NCBI RefSeq assembly: GCF_014201715.1
Contig: NZ_JACHFD010000001.1
Location: 124,001 to 188,000, forward strand
DNA: 64,000 nucleotides
From: Haloferula luteola
GTDB lineage: Bacteria > Verrucomicrobiota > Verrucomicrobiia > Verrucomicrobiales > Akkermansiaceae
Direction of reading: 5' to 3'
Below the pieces are notes generated by a model. That model was not told where the DNA came from. It did not search any database and was given only the letters and a program-made list of their open reading frames with translations. A program made the translations under genes and the position numbers. Positions within the stretch are counted from its first letter, which is position 1. The number at the start of each line of letters is the position of its first letter. Below, piece by piece: positions 45,168 through 53,839 of the stretch.

Positions 45168-46955
45168 ATGCCGCCCACCGTTTTCACTTCGTTCCCCAAA
45201 ATCGGCATCCGCCCGACCATCGATGGTCGCCTTGGCGGCGTGCGCGAAACGCTCGATGAGCGCACGATGCAACAGGCCAAATCTGTCACCGAACTCTTCG
45301 CCAAGGAACTCCGTTACCCCGATGGCTCACCGGTCGAATGCGTGATCGCCGACACCTGCATTGGAGGCGTGAAAGAAGCCGCCGCCTGTGCCGACAAGTT
45401 CCGTAGGCACAACGTCGGCGTCTCGCTCACCGTCACGCCGTGCTGGTGCTACGGCTCGGAGACCATGGACATGGATCCACACACACCGAAGGCTGTGTGG
45501 GGCTTCAATGGCACCGAACGGCCCGGCGCGGTGTACCTCGCCGCGGTCCTCGCCGGTCACACTCAAAAGGGCCTGCCGGCCTTCGGCATCTACGGTCAGG
45601 ATGTCCAGGCGGCGAGCGACACCGAGATTCCCAGCGACGTCCGCGGAAAACTCCTCAGCTTCGCGCAGTGCGGCCTCGCCGTCGCGATCATGCGCGGCAA
45701 GTCGTACCTCTCGATGGGTGGCACCTCGATGGGCATCGCCGGCTCGGTGGTCGATCCCTCCCTGTGGGAGAAATGGTTCGGCATGCGGGTTGAAGCAATC
45801 GACATGACCGAAATTGCCGGCCGCATGCTCAAGGGACAGTTCGATCCCGCTGAATACGAGAAGGCGCTCGCCTGGGTGAAGGCGAACTGCGCCGAGGGTA
45901 AGGACTACAACTCGCCAGAATCCCGCCGCTCACGAGAACAGATCGATGCCGAGTGGGAGGACAGCGTGAAGATGACCCTCATCGCCCGCGACCTGATGGT
46001 CGGCAATCCCATTCTCGCCGAAAGGGGCTTCGGCGAGCAGGCTCTCGGACACAACGCCATTGTCGCGGGCTTCCAAGGCCAACGCCAGTGGACCGACCAT
46101 TTCCCGAATGGTGACTTCATGGAGGCGATCCTCAATTCCTCCTTCGATTGGAACGGCAAGCGCGCACCCTACATGGTTGCCACCGAAAACGACGCCCTCA
46201 ACGGCGCCGGCATGCTCTTCGGCTGGCTCCTCACCAACTCCGCCCAGATCTTCGCCGACCTCCGAACCTATTGGAGCTGCAGTGCGATCGAACAGGCCAG
46301 TGGTAAGAAGATCGACCACCCTCTTGTGGCCGATGGAATCCTCCACCTGATCAACTCCGGCCCCGCCGCGCTCGACGGCACCGGAGAGCAGACCGACTCC
46401 AACGGAAGTCCGGTGATGAAGCCGTTCTGGGACATTGCCGACGCCGAAGTCGACAAGTGCCTCCGTGCCACCACTTGGCATCCGTCGATCACCGAATATT
46501 TTCCCGGGGGAGGATGGAGCACCCGCTACCGCACAAAGGGCGGCATGCCAGCCACGATGATCCGCCTCAACCTCGTCGACGGACTCGGCCCCGCGCTCCA
46601 GATTGCCGAAGGCCATACCATCGACCTGCCCAACGACATTCACGACGCACTCGACCAGCGCACCAACCCGAGCTGGCCGACCACATGGTTCGCGCCGGTC
46701 ATCACAGGCGAAGGTGCCTTCCGTAGTACTTACGAAGTCATGAACCACTGGGGTGCCAATCACTGTGTGATGACCTGCGGCCACGTCGGCCACCTCTACC
46801 TCACGCTCGCGTCAATGCTGCGCATCCCGGTTTCCATGCACAACGTCTCCGAGAACCGTGTCTTCCGCCCGAGCGCGTGGCGTGCTTTCGGCACGGCCGA
46901 CCTCGAAGGCGCCGACTTCCGAGCCTGTGCCAACTACGGCCCGCTCTACTCCTGA
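45168..46955 (+). CDS. fucI: L-fucose isomerase
   Basis: Mn-dependent isomerase converting L-fucose to L-fuculose, and D-arabinose to D-ribulose as a side activity. At 595 residues it matches the 591-residue E. coli enzyme. Metal ligands E340 (VATENDAL), D364 (FADLRTYWS) and H532 ([13 protein letters not shown]) align with Glu337, Asp361 and His528 with a constant small offset. The N-terminal segment [11 protein letters not shown] and [11 protein letters not shown] are also conserved. It is the fifth coupled gene of the operon with 5 nt to the next start. Confidence 0.96.
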   Translation: MPPTVFTSFPKIGIRPTIDGRLGGVRETLDERTMQQAKSVTELFAKELRYPDGSPVECVIADTCIGGVKEAAACADKFRRHNVGVSLTVTPCWCYGSETMDMDPHTPKAVWGFNGTERPGAVYLAAVLAGHTQKGLPAFGIYGQDVQAASDTEIPSDVRGKLLSFAQCGLAVAIMRGKSYLSMGGTSMGIAGSVVDPSLWEKWFGMRVEAIDMTEIAGRMLKGQFDPAEYEKALAWVKANCAEGKDYNSPESRRSREQIDAEWEDSVKMTLIARDLMVGNPILAERGFGEQALGHNAIVAGFQGQRQWTDHFPNGDFMEAILNSSFDWNGKRAPYMVATENDALNGAGMLFGWLLTNSAQIFADLRTYWSCSAIEQASGKKIDHPLVADGILHLINSGPAALDGTGEQTDSNGSPVMKPFWDIADAEVDKCLRATTWHPSITEYFPGGGWSTRYRTKGGMPATMIRLNLVDGLGPALQIAEGHTIDLPNDIHDALDQRTNPSWPTTWFAPVITGEGAFRSTYEVMNHWGANHCVMTCGHVGHLYLTLASMLRIPVSMHNVSENRVFRPSAWRAFGTADLEGADFRACANYGPLYS

Positions 46956-46960
46956 TCTCC

Positions 46961-47713
46961 ATGAATGACACCAAAGAGGCTCTCATCGAGCTCTCCCACG
47001 ACTTGGGTGCCGAACACCGGCAACTCGCAATCCTCGGCGAAGGCAACACCTCCGCGAGACTCGGCGAAGAAACCTTTCTCGTGAAAGCCAGCGGCAGCAG
47101 CCTTGGTACGCTTGGCGCGGGCGACCTCGTCGAGTGCCGCTTCTCCCCCTTGCTGGCCATGCTCGACAGCTCCCATCTGACGGATCAGGAAATCGAAGAT
47201 CAACTCTTCGGCAGCCGCGTCGATACCGAGGCGAGAAAGCCATCCGTCGAAGCCCTCTTCCACGCCTACTTGCTGTCGCTGCCCGGGGTCAACTTCGTCG
47301 CCCACACGCACTCCATCGCCGTCAATCAGATCCTCTGCTCGCCCCGCGCGACGGAGTTTGCCGGGAGGCGGCTGTTTCCGGATGAAATCGTCTGCTGCGG
47401 AAACGCCAGCGTCTTCATCCCCTATACCGATCCCGGCCTGAAACTCTCGCAGGTCCTCCGCGATGGCTGCACCGCCTTCACCGAAAGCCACGGCGTCCCG
47501 CCCCGCGTGATTCTGTTGGAGAACCATGGACTCATCACGCTCGGAGCGACTCCCTCCGCCGTGAAAGCCGCGATGTTCATGGCCGACAAGGCCGCGCGGA
47601 TTTTCACCGGGGCAGCCATGCTAGGAGGCCCCGTTTTCCTGTCGCCAGAGCAAGTCAATCGCATCGCCAACCGAATCGACGAGCACTACCGGCAGCGAGC
47701 CCTCAATCTTTGA
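46961..47713 (+). CDS. Class II aldolase/adducin family protein, FucA-like
   Basis: A zinc aldolase or decarboxylase expected to cleave L-fuculose-1-phosphate or a related ketose into DHAP and L-lactaldehyde. The start MNDTKEALIELSHDLG gives 250 residues, longer than the 215 of FucA. Family residues are visible: LGEGNTSAR, VKASGSSLG, catalytic Glu in PSVEALFHAY, zinc ligands in AHTHSIAVN and the later His in LENHGLITLG. The PSVEALFH pattern is closer to the RhaD-like and non-FucA branches, so phosphorylated L-fuculose as the substrate is not certain, particularly because no kinase is encoded here. Confidence 0.78.
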   Translation: MNDTKEALIELSHDLGAEHRQLAILGEGNTSARLGEETFLVKASGSSLGTLGAGDLVECRFSPLLAMLDSSHLTDQEIEDQLFGSRVDTEARKPSVEALFHAYLLSLPGVNFVAHTHSIAVNQILCSPRATEFAGRRLFPDEIVCCGNASVFIPYTDPGLKLSQVLRDGCTAFTESHGVPPRVILLENHGLITLGATPSAVKAAMFMADKAARIFTGAAMLGGPVFLSPEQVNRIANRIDEHYRQRALNL

Positions 47714-47790
47714 ACGATTCGCCGTTCGGCAACCTGACTTCTCGTCCCAAATCCTGAGCTTCCTTCCGCTTAACGCTCTCCTACTACCCC

Positions 47791-49038
47791 ATGAAATCCT
47801 GTCCAAAATTCACCTTCGGTGTCGGCGACCGTTTTGCCCATGGCGCCGTCGCCCAACTCCAGGCCTTCATCGCCGCTCGCGACCTCGGAGTGACCATCAC
47901 CCCGGTTTGGAACAAGTCGAATCGCGAGCACACGATCATCGGCTCTGAACCCCGTGACACCCGCACCGCAGCCGACGCCGCCGTTCGCGAACTCGGCTGG
48001 GACGGCGAGTATCTGCTGGACGCTGATCACATCAACCTCTCGACCGTCGACCGTTTCATCGAGCCCTGCGATTTCTTCACCCTCGATGTCGCCGAAGACA
48101 TCGGCAAGCTGGCCGCTCCTGCCGATATCGCGTCCTTCATCACCCGCCATCCAGAACTCATCGGCTCGCTCGCGATCGATGGGATCGACCGCCCTCTAGA
48201 GATCACTCGCTCAGACGTGGAGCAGGCGGCCGGCAAGTTTCTCAAGGCCACCCAACAGGCGAAACTGATCTACGAGCATATCGTTGCAGCCAAGGGACCG
48301 AATTTCGTTACCGAAGTCTCGATGGACGAAACCGACCGTCCGCAGACACCGGTCGAATTGCTCATCATCCTCGCCGCTCTCTCCGATCAGGGAGTCCCTG
48401 TCCAGACAATCGCCCCGAAATTCACCGGTCGATTCAACAAGGGGGTCGATTATGTCGGTGACCTCGCATGCTTCGAACGGGAATTCAACGACGACCTCGC
48501 GGTGATCGCCCACGCGGTGAAAACTTACGGCCTCCCGGGGGAGCTGAAGCTTTCCGTCCATTCGGGATCCGACAAATTCTCCCTCTATCCGGTGATCCGC
48601 CGCGCCCTGAACCGGACCGGCGCCGGGTTGCACATCAAGACCGCCGGCACCAACTGGCTCGAAGAAGTGATCGGCTTGGCCGAATCGGGCGACGAAGCAC
48701 TCGAACTCGCCAAGAGCATCTACTACGGCGCCCTGAAAAAGAAGGAGATGCTCTGCGAACCCTACGCCACGGTGATCGACATCGATTTCAGACAGCTCCC
48801 GGGCGTGGAGGAGGTCGCTGGCTGGAGCGGCAAACGCTTCGCATCGGCCGTGCGCCACGAACCCACACATCCTGACTACAACCCCAACGTCCGCCAACTG
48901 CTCCACGTTGGTTTCAAGATCGCCGCCCAATATGGCGACACCTACCTGGACGCCCTCAGGGCGAACCGCGACACCATTGGCAGGTGCGTGACCAACAATC
49001 TGTTCGAGCGGCACATGAAGCCTTTGTTCGTTGGCTGA
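47791..49038 (+). CDS. UxaE-type (tagaturonate epimerase family) protein
   Basis: A 415-residue protein of the family founded by Thermotoga UxaE, which epimerises D-tagaturonate and D-fructuronate. Likely metal and substrate residues are in YLLDADHINLS, FVTEVSMDETDRPQTP, APKFTGRFNKGVDY, KLSVHSGSDKFSLYP and HIKTAGTNWLEE, with a late His in QLLHVGFK. It closes the fucose operon, 77 nt after the aldolase. No uronate genes are nearby, so a keto-sugar or keto-acid derived from L-fucose/L-galactose is the more likely substrate; that is inferred from context. Confidence 0.68.
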   Translation: MKSCPKFTFGVGDRFAHGAVAQLQAFIAARDLGVTITPVWNKSNREHTIIGSEPRDTRTAADAAVRELGWDGEYLLDADHINLSTVDRFIEPCDFFTLDVAEDIGKLAAPADIASFITRHPELIGSLAIDGIDRPLEITRSDVEQAAGKFLKATQQAKLIYEHIVAAKGPNFVTEVSMDETDRPQTPVELLIILAALSDQGVPVQTIAPKFTGRFNKGVDYVGDLACFEREFNDDLAVIAHAVKTYGLPGELKLSVHSGSDKFSLYPVIRRALNRTGAGLHIKTAGTNWLEEVIGLAESGDEALELAKSIYYGALKKKEMLCEPYATVIDIDFRQLPGVEEVAGWSGKRFASAVRHEPTHPDYNPNVRQLLHVGFKIAAQYGDTYLDALRANRDTIGRCVTNNLFERHMKPLFVG

Positions 49039-49170
49039 CCGCCAGCCGTCCATGGTCAAATTCCGCCAAAGTCCTTTCGTGGTAGCCGGCACCCCGTCTC
49101 TTGGAGAAGATGTCCTGGCGCGGGTTGAAGTGAAGCCACAAGGCGATGTCGACCCATGCTTTCCGGGCGG

Positions 49171-49370
49171 TCATTGGAACCGCTCCAGCGTGGAGAAACC
49201 GAAGTCCGCGGTCTTGCCGTCGCTGGAGAAATCCTGCGCAGCGAGGCGAACCTTCGCGCCGGCGCATCCAGCGACGCCGTTGTCGGAGAGCTTCGTAACA
49301 TCAATTACCAGGCCGAAATCCTGCCACTCCACTCCATCCAGTGAGGTGGCGAATTGCAGCATTTCGATCT
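49171..49370 (-). pseudogene. C-terminal remnant of a secreted glycosidase-like gene
   Basis: On the minus strand EIEMLQFATSLDGVEW, DFGLVIDVTKLSD and DFSSDGKTADFGFSTLERFQ end in a stop at 49171. The 'tSlDG..w...G' then 'a.dG..ADF.yf' pattern resembles the concanavalin-like C-terminal domain of GH43 beta-xylosidases and similar modules. Upstream of residue EIE the frame loses protein-like character, and other frames carry stops, so only the tail of the gene seems to survive. The exact family is uncertain. Confidence 0.4.
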
Positions 49371-49664
49371 CCGCCCTCGGCCGCGTCCACGGCCTGTGCC
49401 TCGAGCGACCGGGCGAGTCAGGGGCAAACCTGCCACGAAACCACCAACCGATGATTCCAAACGAACCTGCTGCCATCCGTTCCAACGATCTGAAGGACAT
49501 CCTCGGATCGCACCGCTTCACCCGGGCCAGGACCAGCCAAGGGCCGCCACTTCATCCATCACGAGCTATCCTCTTTCTGGCCCCGCATCACCGCTTTGAT
49601 CCAACGCAGCGAGGGCCATTCCTTTGCGGCATTTCCCAACAGTCCCTGCCTGGTGAAACGTCAA

Positions 49665-49699
49665 AAATATCCATGTCTCCAACCACCCCATCCATTCCC
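49665..49699. promoter_or_regulatory. Candidate AraC operator, copy 2
   Basis: AAATATCCAT (49665-49674) and CCATTCCC (49692-49699) with a 17-nt gap, the same layout as at 40543-40577. Relative to orientation it lies upstream of the minus-strand glycosidase remnant, as copy 1 lies upstream of the minus-strand AraC gene; it is also about 165 nt upstream of the sigma factor gene on the plus strand. Confidence 0.45.
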
Positions 49700-49863
49700 T
49701 TCGATGGATGAAACTGCTGAACCGAAAGCGATTTCTCCTTGCTCCGCGGCGATGACCTCGACATCTTTTAGGTCAATAGAAGAAAGCTTTCTTGTCAGGG
49801 CGTCGTAGAATCTGGCACCACCCACCGGTTCTGTGGCCCGTCCCTTCCCTTCGTTTGAAAACC

Positions 49864-50451
49864 ATGCCCGCCCAGCATCCAGGATCCCCCTCCCTCGACG
49901 AAAACTCCGAGGAGACCTTGCAGGATCGCTTTCGAAACGAAGCCTCTTCCGCCGATCTTCTCGCGCAGGTTTACGACGAACTGCGCGGCCTCGCCGCGGC
50001 AAAGATGGCCCGGGAGTCTGCCGGACACACCCTCCAAGCGACCGCACTTGTGCACGAGGCCTGGCTGCAATTGGTCGGCACCGGAAATCGAAACTGGGAG
50101 AACCGTTCCCACTTTTTTGGCGCAGCCGCACTGGCCATGAGGCAGATCCTTGTCGATGTCGCCCGTCGCAAATCCCGCTTCAAACGCGGCGGTGATTGGG
50201 AACGAGTTCACATGGACTCCGTCGACGTATCGCAGGAATTCCATTCCGATGATCTTCTGGTCATCCATGAGGCCATCGAACGCCTCGAACAGGAGGACCC
50301 GGAGCAAGCCCACATCGTGGTGCTCAAATTCTTCGGCGGTATGACCAATGAAGAAGTCGCCCTCGCCCTAGGCATGGGGGAGCGAACCGTCTACCGCCAC
50401 TGGGTCTGCGCCAAGGCACGGCTCGGAAGATCCATTCAAAAACGCGACTAG
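49864..50451 (+). CDS. ECF sigma factor (TIGR02999-type)
   Basis: A 195-residue extracytoplasmic-function sigma factor from MPAQHPGSPSLDE. Region 2 contains LLAQVYDELRGLAAAKM, TLQATALVHEAWLQL, ENRSHFFGAAALAMRQILVDVARRKSRFKRGG, which is the distinctive 'Sig-70_X6'/TIGR02999 pattern common in Planctomycetes and Verrucomicrobia. Region 4 is VVLKFFGGMTNEEVALALGMGERTVYRHWVCAKARL. No anti-sigma factor follows; instead a Ser/Thr kinase gene starts 6 nt downstream, the usual partner of this ECF type. It may control the exported-protein genes that follow. Confidence 0.88.
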   Translation: MPAQHPGSPSLDENSEETLQDRFRNEASSADLLAQVYDELRGLAAAKMARESAGHTLQATALVHEAWLQLVGTGNRNWENRSHFFGAAALAMRQILVDVARRKSRFKRGGDWERVHMDSVDVSQEFHSDDLLVIHEAIERLEQEDPEQAHIVVLKFFGGMTNEEVALALGMGERTVYRHWVCAKARLGRSIQKRD

Positions 50452-50457
50452 CTTGTC

Positions 50458-52695
50458 GTGAGTGAGCGAAAACGACTCGAAGACGCTCTGTTCTTCGCCG
50501 CCTTGCATCTCCCCGACCCTGCCGAACGGGACGCCTTCCTCGATGCCTGCTGTCGAGAGGATCCTCTCCTCCGCGAGAGCATTGAAGAAATGATCGCCGC
50601 CAGTGAAGGCGCCGATGACATGGTCGACCGCGGATTCTCCGCGATTGCCGAGAGCCGCTCGGCGTTGCGAGAGTTGCCCGAAGCGGAAACGCTGACCCCA
50701 AACGATGAGCGAATCGGAACCCTGATCGGCCGATATCGACTTCTCCGAAGCCTCGGCAAAGGTGGCTGCGGCGATGTTTACCTAGCCGAGCAAGAAGAGC
50801 CGGTCCGTCGGGAGGTGGCGCTCAAAGTCATCAAGCTCGGCATGGATACCCGCAGCGTGATTGCACGTTTCGACGCCGAGCGGCAGGCACTCGCCATGAT
50901 GGACCACCCGAACATCGCTCGGGTTCTTGATGCCGGAGCCACCACGCTGGGCAGGCCCTATTTCGTCCTCGAACTGGTCCGCGGCACGCGCATCACCGAC
51001 TACTGTCAACAGCAGCGCTGCCACCTACGGCAACGCGTCGAATTGATCATCTGCGTCTGCCGAGCCATCCAGCATGCCCACCAAAAAGGCATCATCCATC
51101 GCGACATCAAACCATCGAATGTCCTCATCGCCGAGCAGGATGGCGTCCCTGTGCCCAAGGTCATCGACTTCGGCATCGCCAAGGCCATCGACGACCGACT
51201 CTCCGACGACACCCATCCTACCTTCCACGAACAACTCCTCGGCACCCCTGCCTACATGAGCCCGGAGCAGGCCGGAATTGGCAAGGATGATGTCGATACC
51301 CGAAGTGACATCTACAGCCTCGGCGCCTTGCTCTACGAACTCGTAACCGGTCACCCACCGCTCGGCGACTTGGTACAAGCTCGTCATGATCCCAGCGAAG
51401 TCCGCCGCATCCTTCTCCACCGCGAACCTCAGCGCCCCTCCGATCGACTCCTGCAAATCGCCGCCCAGAGTGCGAGAACTTCGGAGACGCCTCCGATCTC
51501 CGACCCTTTGAAACTCGCCTCCAAGGTCAAAGGAGAACTCGATTGGATCATCATGCGGGCTCTCGAGAAGGACCGGACAAGACGCTACGACACCGCCTTC
51601 GGCCTCGCCATCGATCTGCAGCGGTTCCTCAACCACGAGCCCATTGCTGCACGGCCGCCAAGCCGCCTCTACATCCTTCGCAAACTCATCCGGCGCAACC
51701 GTGCTGTCTTTGCTTCGACGTCCTTGATCCTGATGGCCTTGATCGCCGGTCTTTCGACCTCCACCACTCTGTATTTCAAGGCACGCAGCGCCGAGCTGAG
51801 ACAGTCGGAACTCCGCGCAACTGCCGAGTGGGCACTCCAGAAAGAAGCCAAGCTCCGCCGTGATGCGGAGACCCGCGAGAAACTCACGGAAGCAGTCGCC
51901 TTGACCCGACAGGATCACTTTTCCGAAGCCGCTCGCATCCTGAGCAGCATCCATTCCCCACCCGTCCTCCCAAGCTTGGACGCCATCACCGCCCTCCGCG
52001 ATGTCGGCCAATGGTTGGGTGGCGAACAACGTTGGCAGGAAGCCGAACGATGCTTTGAGTGGCTCTTCGAAATCGACAAGCTCGACCCGTGGCAGACCGT
52101 CAGTCTCAACTGCCAGGCTTACGGCGTTTTGCTCGTCGAGACGGACAAACAAGCTCTCTACCGTCACTTCTGCGATGTCATTGGTTCCTCCCACCAGCAG
52201 ATCACCGATCCCGACGAAGCGACCCGCCTTCTCAAGTCCTGCCTCCTCCGCCCGCTTGAGCCCGAGTTGAGGTCTCAACTCCATTCCCTGGCCATCACCT
52301 CCGAAGCCTGGAGCTCGAGCTTGCCAGTCGATGCCAGCGGCTGGCCGTCGATCGCCCCCTGCCTTTGGAAATATCGCATCGGTGACTTCGAAGCCGCCAT
52401 TTCCATCGGCCTGCAGTCCCAGCCAAGTTCCGACGAAACCATGGCACACCGGCCAACGCGCGACGCCATCATGGCCATGGCTTATCACGCCTCGGGAAAC
52501 ACCGAGGCGGCCGCCCATCACCTCAGCCTCGCCCAGCACGCAGTGAACCTGCGCTTTCAGTCCCCCCTCTCTGACGGGTCGGGATATACCGGACTATGGT
52601 ACGATTGGCTTTTTGCCAAAATCCTCGTCGACGAAGCCACCCACATGCTCGCGGAGCCAGCCAGATCGGACTCGCACAACTTCGAAGCGCACTGA
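50458..52695 (+). CDS. Membrane Ser/Thr protein kinase (PknB type)
   Basis: A 745-residue kinase with a GTG start 6 nt after the sigma factor stop. The kinase domain (about residues 85-395) is complete: GKGGCGDVYL loop, Lys in VALKVIKLG, catalytic HRDIKPSN, DFGIAKA, the GTPAYMSPEQA activation segment and a large insertion before LDWIIMRALEKDRTRRY. A membrane helix follows (FASTSLILMALIAGLSTSTTLYF), then a helical, repeat-like extracytoplasmic or cytoplasmic region resembling TPR modules (RWQEAERCFEWLFEIDKLDPW). Pairing with an ECF sigma factor suggests phosphorylation controls the sigma factor or its regulon. Confidence 0.88.
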   Translation: MSERKRLEDALFFAALHLPDPAERDAFLDACCREDPLLRESIEEMIAASEGADDMVDRGFSAIAESRSALRELPEAETLTPNDERIGTLIGRYRLLRSLGKGGCGDVYLAEQEEPVRREVALKVIKLGMDTRSVIARFDAERQALAMMDHPNIARVLDAGATTLGRPYFVLELVRGTRITDYCQQQRCHLRQRVELIICVCRAIQHAHQKGIIHRDIKPSNVLIAEQDGVPVPKVIDFGIAKAIDDRLSDDTHPTFHEQLLGTPAYMSPEQAGIGKDDVDTRSDIYSLGALLYELVTGHPPLGDLVQARHDPSEVRRILLHREPQRPSDRLLQIAAQSARTSETPPISDPLKLASKVKGELDWIIMRALEKDRTRRYDTAFGLAIDLQRFLNHEPIAARPPSRLYILRKLIRRNRAVFASTSLILMALIAGLSTSTTLYFKARSAELRQSELRATAEWALQKEAKLRRDAETREKLTEAVALTRQDHFSEAARILSSIHSPPVLPSLDAITALRDVGQWLGGEQRWQEAERCFEWLFEIDKLDPWQTVSLNCQAYGVLLVETDKQALYRHFCDVIGSSHQQITDPDEATRLLKSCLLRPLEPELRSQLHSLAITSEAWSSSLPVDASGWPSIAPCLWKYRIGDFEAAISIGLQSQPSSDETMAHRPTRDAIMAMAYHASGNTEAAAHHLSLAQHAVNLRFQSPLSDGSGYTGLWYDWLFAKILVDEATHMLAEPARSDSHNFEAH

Positions 52696-52966
52696 TGCGC
52701 GCTTCGCTTCGCAGCGGAAGCAAGCCCCTTTGGGACTCAATTTCCCCTGGGCGACTCCTGAGATCCGACACTGATGATCCACCACTTAGGCGGATTCACT
52801 GACGCCGACGCCCATTCCGGAAAAAATAATTGGCAGGTTTGAAGGACGCATCGGCGCGTTGCGATCGGAACCCGACTCGGAAGGTCCTTCCCGATACGCC
52901 AGCCCTTCACCCGATTCCATCCTGCTCCCTTCAAGTTCGGGTTCCCCACATCATCAAAAAACCCGT

Positions 52967-53752
52967 ATGCATCACTCACTCACTTCCAGAAATCTCGGCC
53001 GACGCGCCGGACTCGCCGCCCTGCTCGTCACCCTGACGACCGCTCATGGGGCCACCATCACCTTCACCTCGGCAGCGTCGTTCGACACCGCCGATGTCCT
53101 CGATGCTCCCTACACGGCAGGCTACCAATTCGTCGCCGCCATGAACATTGGCGACAATGCCAAGACCTTCGACACCCCCGGTGGCAACAGCATCACGTTT
53201 GCCACTGGATACGGAGTTGCCGACCTCGGTGATCTCGACATGCCGGAGCCTGAAAGCACCACCACGGGATACTACAATGGCAATCCTCAGTGGGGAACCG
53301 TCCTCTTTGCGGGAGGAACAGGATCCATCGATTTTGATGACATCCTCCGTGGAAACGCATGGCACACCAATGGATCCGATTCGGCACAACCGCTCACCCT
53401 GCGCCTGACCGATCTCACCATCGGTACCACCTACGCCGTCTACCTCTACTCCGTCGATCAGAGAAGCAGCTCGGCCGACCGCTCACAGGCGTATTGGGAT
53501 TCCTTCAGCGGCGGAACATTCAGCGGAGGCACATCGGGTCTTGTCGATCAAACCAGCCCACAAGTGGTCATGGGAACCTTCGTCGCAGATGCTTCCTATC
53601 AGGACATCTTCATCCAGGAAGCCGATGGCATCGACAACGATGACACCCATCTTTCTGCCTTCACCCTCTATACTGTCCCCGAGCCGACCACCAGCCTCCT
53701 CGTTGCAGGAAGCCTGTCGCTCCTTGGCATTCGGCGGCGCCGCGCCCGTTGA
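52967..53752 (+). CDS. PEP-CTERM secreted protein
   Basis: A 261-residue exported protein starting at MHHSLTSRNLGRRAGLAALL. The C-terminus is a textbook PEP-CTERM sorting signal: VPEPTTSLLVAGSLSLLGIRRRRAR (motif, helix, basic cluster), to be processed by an exosortase not found in this window. The mature part is a beta-rich domain with GNAWHTNGSD, LRLTDLTIGTTYAVYLYSVDQRSSSADRS and GTFVADASYQDIFIQ. The same domain occurs in the C-terminal half of the GH29 protein encoded 87 nt downstream, which links the two products physically or evolutionarily. The first 20 residues are basic and hydrophobic, consistent with a signal peptide. Confidence 0.85.
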   Translation: MHHSLTSRNLGRRAGLAALLVTLTTAHGATITFTSAASFDTADVLDAPYTAGYQFVAAMNIGDNAKTFDTPGGNSITFATGYGVADLGDLDMPEPESTTTGYYNGNPQWGTVLFAGGTGSIDFDDILRGNAWHTNGSDSAQPLTLRLTDLTIGTTYAVYLYSVDQRSSSADRSQAYWDSFSGGTFSGGTSGLVDQTSPQVVMGTFVADASYQDIFIQEADGIDNDDTHLSAFTLYTVPEPTTSLLVAGSLSLLGIRRRRAR

Positions 53753-53839
53753 AGTCCGCGCACCTCGATCTCCTGCTGCCTCACTTCTACGGGAGGCACA
53801 GGAGAACCCCGCCCCGCTCCCCACTTCTCCGCCATCCTC

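Larger units (their letters stand above)
49039..49863. other. Gene-poor region between the fucose operon and the sigma factor
   Basis: About 825 nt with no intact gene. The minus strand at 49171-49370 encodes a glycosidase C-terminal-like fragment (separate entry), and further minus-strand sequence to about 49560 reads in interrupted frames. Copy 2 of the bipartite motif lies at 49665-49699. The last 165 nt must contain the promoter of the sigma factor gene; no clear consensus was seen. No RNA gene or repeat was recognised. Confidence 0.5.

Noticed and set aside
51025-52539. A 504-codon open frame antisense to the kinase gene
   Set aside because: Shadow of the kinase coding frame; no recognisable motif and no start context.
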